Shown here in pieces: positions 61,747 to 64,000 of a DNA stretch of 64,000 nucleotides (its first letter is position 1; each line of letters begins with the position of its first letter). Below the pieces are notes generated by a model, which saw only the letters and a program-made list of their open reading frames with translations, was not told where the DNA came from and made no database searches. This stretch comes from Pilatotrama ljubarskyi (lineage: Eukaryota > Basidiomycota > Agaricomycetes > Polyporales > Polyporaceae), in assembly GCA_022385805.1 (NCBI GenBank), contig MU277703.1, forward strand, positions 1-64,000, written 5' to 3'. The translations under genes were made by a program, and so were the position numbers.

Positions 61747-63075
61747 ATGCCCTTGTCCATTGACTCAAAGCTCAAGGTACAGCGACATATCAAGCAGTAG
61801 ACGGAGCAGTGCTGACCTGGATCCGCCTCCGCACAAGCTGCGAGACGGAAATGAAATCCCCATCATGGGCTTCGGTGTGTACGCCAGGATGGCCTCGCAC
61901 AAACTGCACTACTTCATACCAGCTGATCTTCGCAGGAACTTACGAGATGGAAGGCCAAGAAGCGTACAACGCCGTCCGGTGGGCCCTCGAGGTGGGCTGT
62001 TGTATTACTCTGTGTGACCTCCAGCTGGGTACACACTGCTGACGATCGGTGCCCCGACAGGCCGGCTACCGCCACATTGTACGTGCACCAACGCGTTCGG
62101 ATGCAGATCCGCGCTGCTCGTTGCTGACGGCCCCCGGTGCCGCGCACAGGACTCCGCGGAGTGGTACTACAACGAGAAGGAATGCGGACGTGCCATCAAG
62201 GACTTCTGCGCCGCTACCGGCACGCCGCGGGAGGCGATCTTCTTCACCACAAAGCTTATGCACAACAACGGCTACGCCGCGGCCAAGGCCGCGGTGCGCA
62301 AGTCGCTCAAAGAGTGCGACTTGGGCTACATCGATCTGTACCTGATCCACGGCCCCATCGGAGGTCCGCAGAAACGCGCAGTCAGCTGGAAGGCTGCTGT
62401 TGAGGCCAAAGCTGAAGGCATTGTGCGGAGCATTGGCGTCAGCAACTACGGCATTAAACACCTCCAGGAAATGGTCGACGCAGGTGTCGAGCTGCCTGTG
62501 CTCAACCAGGTCCGTACTGGATGCACTATGGGGGGCTCCAGTTTGTGCTCATGGAATTGGGGCCCTCAGATCGATTTGCATCCTTTCATGACGCGTACGG
62601 ACATTGTGAATTTCTGCAAGAAGTATGACATCGCGCTTGAGGCGAGTATAGCGTGGCCAGTCAGCAGTGCCAGCGAAGCCATGCTGAGGGAATCTCTCTG
62701 TAGGCGTGGGCTCCTCTTGTGCGCGGCCTCCGCTTCCGTCACCCGAAGATCGTCGAGTTGGCACAGAAGTACAAGAAGGAACCCGCTCACATCCTGCTGC
62801 GATACTCCTTGCAGAAGGTGAGCATCCATACTCGCCGGCTCGAAGTTGTACTCAGATCGCTCGTCCTCGGAAGGGTTTCATCCCGCTTCCAAAGTCCTCG
62901 TCGAAGGCCCGGATCCAGTCTAACCTGCAGGTCTATGATTTTGAACTAACCGACCAGGAGATGGCCGAGTTGGATTCGCTAGACGAGTGTAGGTTCTCTA
63001 CTATGGCCCAGTCGCAGAATGCTGATGATGTCTGCAGATCTGGTTACGGACTGGGACCCTACCAATACCCCGTGA
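61747..63075 (+). CDS. Aldo-keto reductase
   Basis: NADPH-dependent carbonyl reductase of the AKR superfamily. The start is caccATGccc. Exons join as MPLSIDSKLK to LRDGNEIPIMGFG, then TYEMEGQEAYNAVRWALE, AGYRHI and DSAEWYYNEKECGRAI. The catalytic tetrad is visible: Asp and Tyr in HIDSAEWYYNE, Lys in FFTTKL, His in YLIHGP. Later blocks are SIGVSNYGIKHLQEM, LPVLNQIDLHPFMTRTDIV, AWAPLVRGLRF, KEPAHILLRYSLQK and GFIPLPKSSSKARIQSN, ending DEYLVTDWDPTNTP with TGA at 63073-63075. One intron (62642-62703) has a GC donor (ggcgag) and joins DIALE to AWAPLV in frame. The product is cytosolic; substrate is probably a small or aromatic aldehyde, but this is only family inference. Confidence 0.92.
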
Positions 63076-63171
63076 ATTCAAAGGAGAAAATCATGAAGAG
63101 CAGCATAGCCTTGTAGGATATGCAAACACATTGGGCTATTTTGAACGCAAACGCGAATGAAGATGCCACTC

Positions 63172-64000
63172 CTAAGGGACTTCATATTCCGGAGGCCGAT
63201 ATGGCCGAGGACGAGGGCCTTGAGCGAATGCAGTGACGATGCCGACCGGCACCGATAATAGCGCCTTCTTCTGTGCTACGGCGGGCGTGAAGCCCACAGC
63301 GCTCAGAGTGCAGAACGCGAGCTCGTACTATCGACTCACTAAGTAGTCCGCAAAGAACAGGTGCGTGCCACAAGACGTACCCCATGGCCATAATGCAATA
63401 TCTGGCAAGCAGGAACGAGGTTGTCTGGTACAAGCAGCTCCCCTGCGAACGTTTTGGTTGATTCGCCCTGCGACTCAGAGGAATTTCGCCACCAGGACGC
63501 GAAAGCCCGCTCATAGGTCTTCACAGTGGTGTGGGTTGTCAGACGTTCCGAAAACCGCGTTGTCTGCGGTGCGTCGCCGAAGGTGAGACGCTGTATGAGC
63601 GCGACACGTACTGATTGAGGCGTGATGAGGTCGAGAAACTGCCTGTTGCCGCAGCAGATAGAAATGAGTAGATGGATGATTCCACCGCGGGCGTACGTCA
63701 GCTGCGTTGGGGAGCGGTAAGTCAACGAACGATAATAACGCCAAAATGCACCGACCGGTTTGGAGACGTGAAGCTGAGGCGCTGAGGGATTTAGTAAATC
63801 GGCCAGGCTCGCTCGCGGAGATGAGCGCACCTTGCATTCCGCTTCGACGGACATGGTCTTGAACAAGACACCGTCGACACTGATGGGCCCCAGAGCTTTC
63901 CAGCCATCAGGATCGCCATCTGGTCCTACCAGCGGATGGTCTTCCTGATACGCAAGCTGTCGCAGTATAGTGGGTGGACTCGGTCTCGCAAGTGGGATGT
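63172..64000 (-). CDS. Arrestin-like protein, C-terminal part (gene runs off the window)
   Basis: Only the 3' exons are in the window. The exon at the edge reads PPTILRQLAYQEDHPLVGPD and VDGVLFKTMSVEAECK, followed by an intron. The next exon starts near LTYARGGIIHLLISICCGNR and goes on through FLDLITPQSVRVALIQRL, FAGELLVPDNLVP and CQILHYGHG. After a last intron comes YELAFCTLSAVGFTPAVAQ, and the end is GPRPRPYRPPEYEVP with TAG at 63172-63174. The order (beta-rich block, charged loop, beta-rich block, short Pro tail) is that of the arrestin C-domain in basidiomycete arrestin-like proteins. The terminal PPEY is a PPxY motif, as used by fungal arrestin-related adaptors to recruit the Rsp5 ubiquitin ligase to membrane transporters. 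The N-domain lies beyond base 64000. It converges with the AKR gene, leaving a 96 bp gap. Confidence 0.68.

Overview
The window reads as nuclear DNA of a filamentous basidiomycete, most likely a wood-decaying Agaricomycete (white-rot Polyporales type). The grounds are GC-rich coding DNA, genes cut by many 45-70 bp GT-AG introns, fungal-type TATA promoters, a family AA14 lytic polysaccharide monooxygenase, a secreted bicupin oxalate decarboxylase, and several protein types I know mainly from basidiomycetes. I see no CRISPR, no rRNA or tRNA gene that I can support, and no biosynthetic or defence cluster. Species is not determinable from the sequence alone.

Layout. 1-5.5 kb is gene-poor; it opens with a 50 bp copy of the 3' end of a gene at 9-10.9 kb and closes with a degenerate tandem repeat. 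5.5-16.5 kb holds an Hsp70-like ATPase (-), a coiled-coil protein (+), a low-complexity protein (+), a DUF4112 protein (-) and an AT-hook/Cys-rich protein (-). 17.9-19.8 kb is the AA14 LPMO (+). 20.7-30.7 kb is bounded by two paralogous MYND zinc-finger genes (both -) enclosing an SDR (+), an NCS1 permease (+) and a NAD-dependent epimerase-like protein (-). 32.6-35.5 kb is a tandem family of single-pass membrane proteins in progressive decay. 36.6-37.7 kb has an unrecognised gene. 41-43.3 kb is oxalate decarboxylase (-), 46.4-48.2 kb an MFS transporter (-), 49.1-52.7 kb alanyl-tRNA synthetase (-), 53.4-53.8 kb a 100-residue secreted protein (-), 56.5-57.8 kb a Ser/Pro-rich protein with a Cys-rich N-terminus (-), 59.2-61.2 kb a RING-like protein with SUMO-interaction-like motifs (-), 61.7-63.1 kb an aldo-keto reductase (+), and 63.2-64 kb the 3' part of an arrestin-like gene (-) that runs off the window.

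How they fit. The AA14 LPMO and the oxalate decarboxylase both fit a lignocellulolytic lifestyle: oxidative polysaccharide cleavage outside the cell, and turnover of the oxalate such fungi secrete. The remaining genes are housekeeping (AlaRS), transport (NCS1, MFS), redox enzymes (SDR, AKR, epimerase) and putative regulators (MYND, RING, AT-hook, arrestin-like). Two unrelated families carry a C-terminal PPxY motif, the type of site bound by Rsp5-like ubiquitin ligases. Exon joins were made by eye from splice sites and reading-frame continuity; the best supported are AA14, oxalate decarboxylase, AKR, the RING-like gene and the small secreted protein. The most interesting leads are the decaying membrane-protein array, the RING-like/SIM protein, the dual-start AlaRS, the split gene copy at the window edge and two identical intron 5' ends in the Hsp70-like gene.
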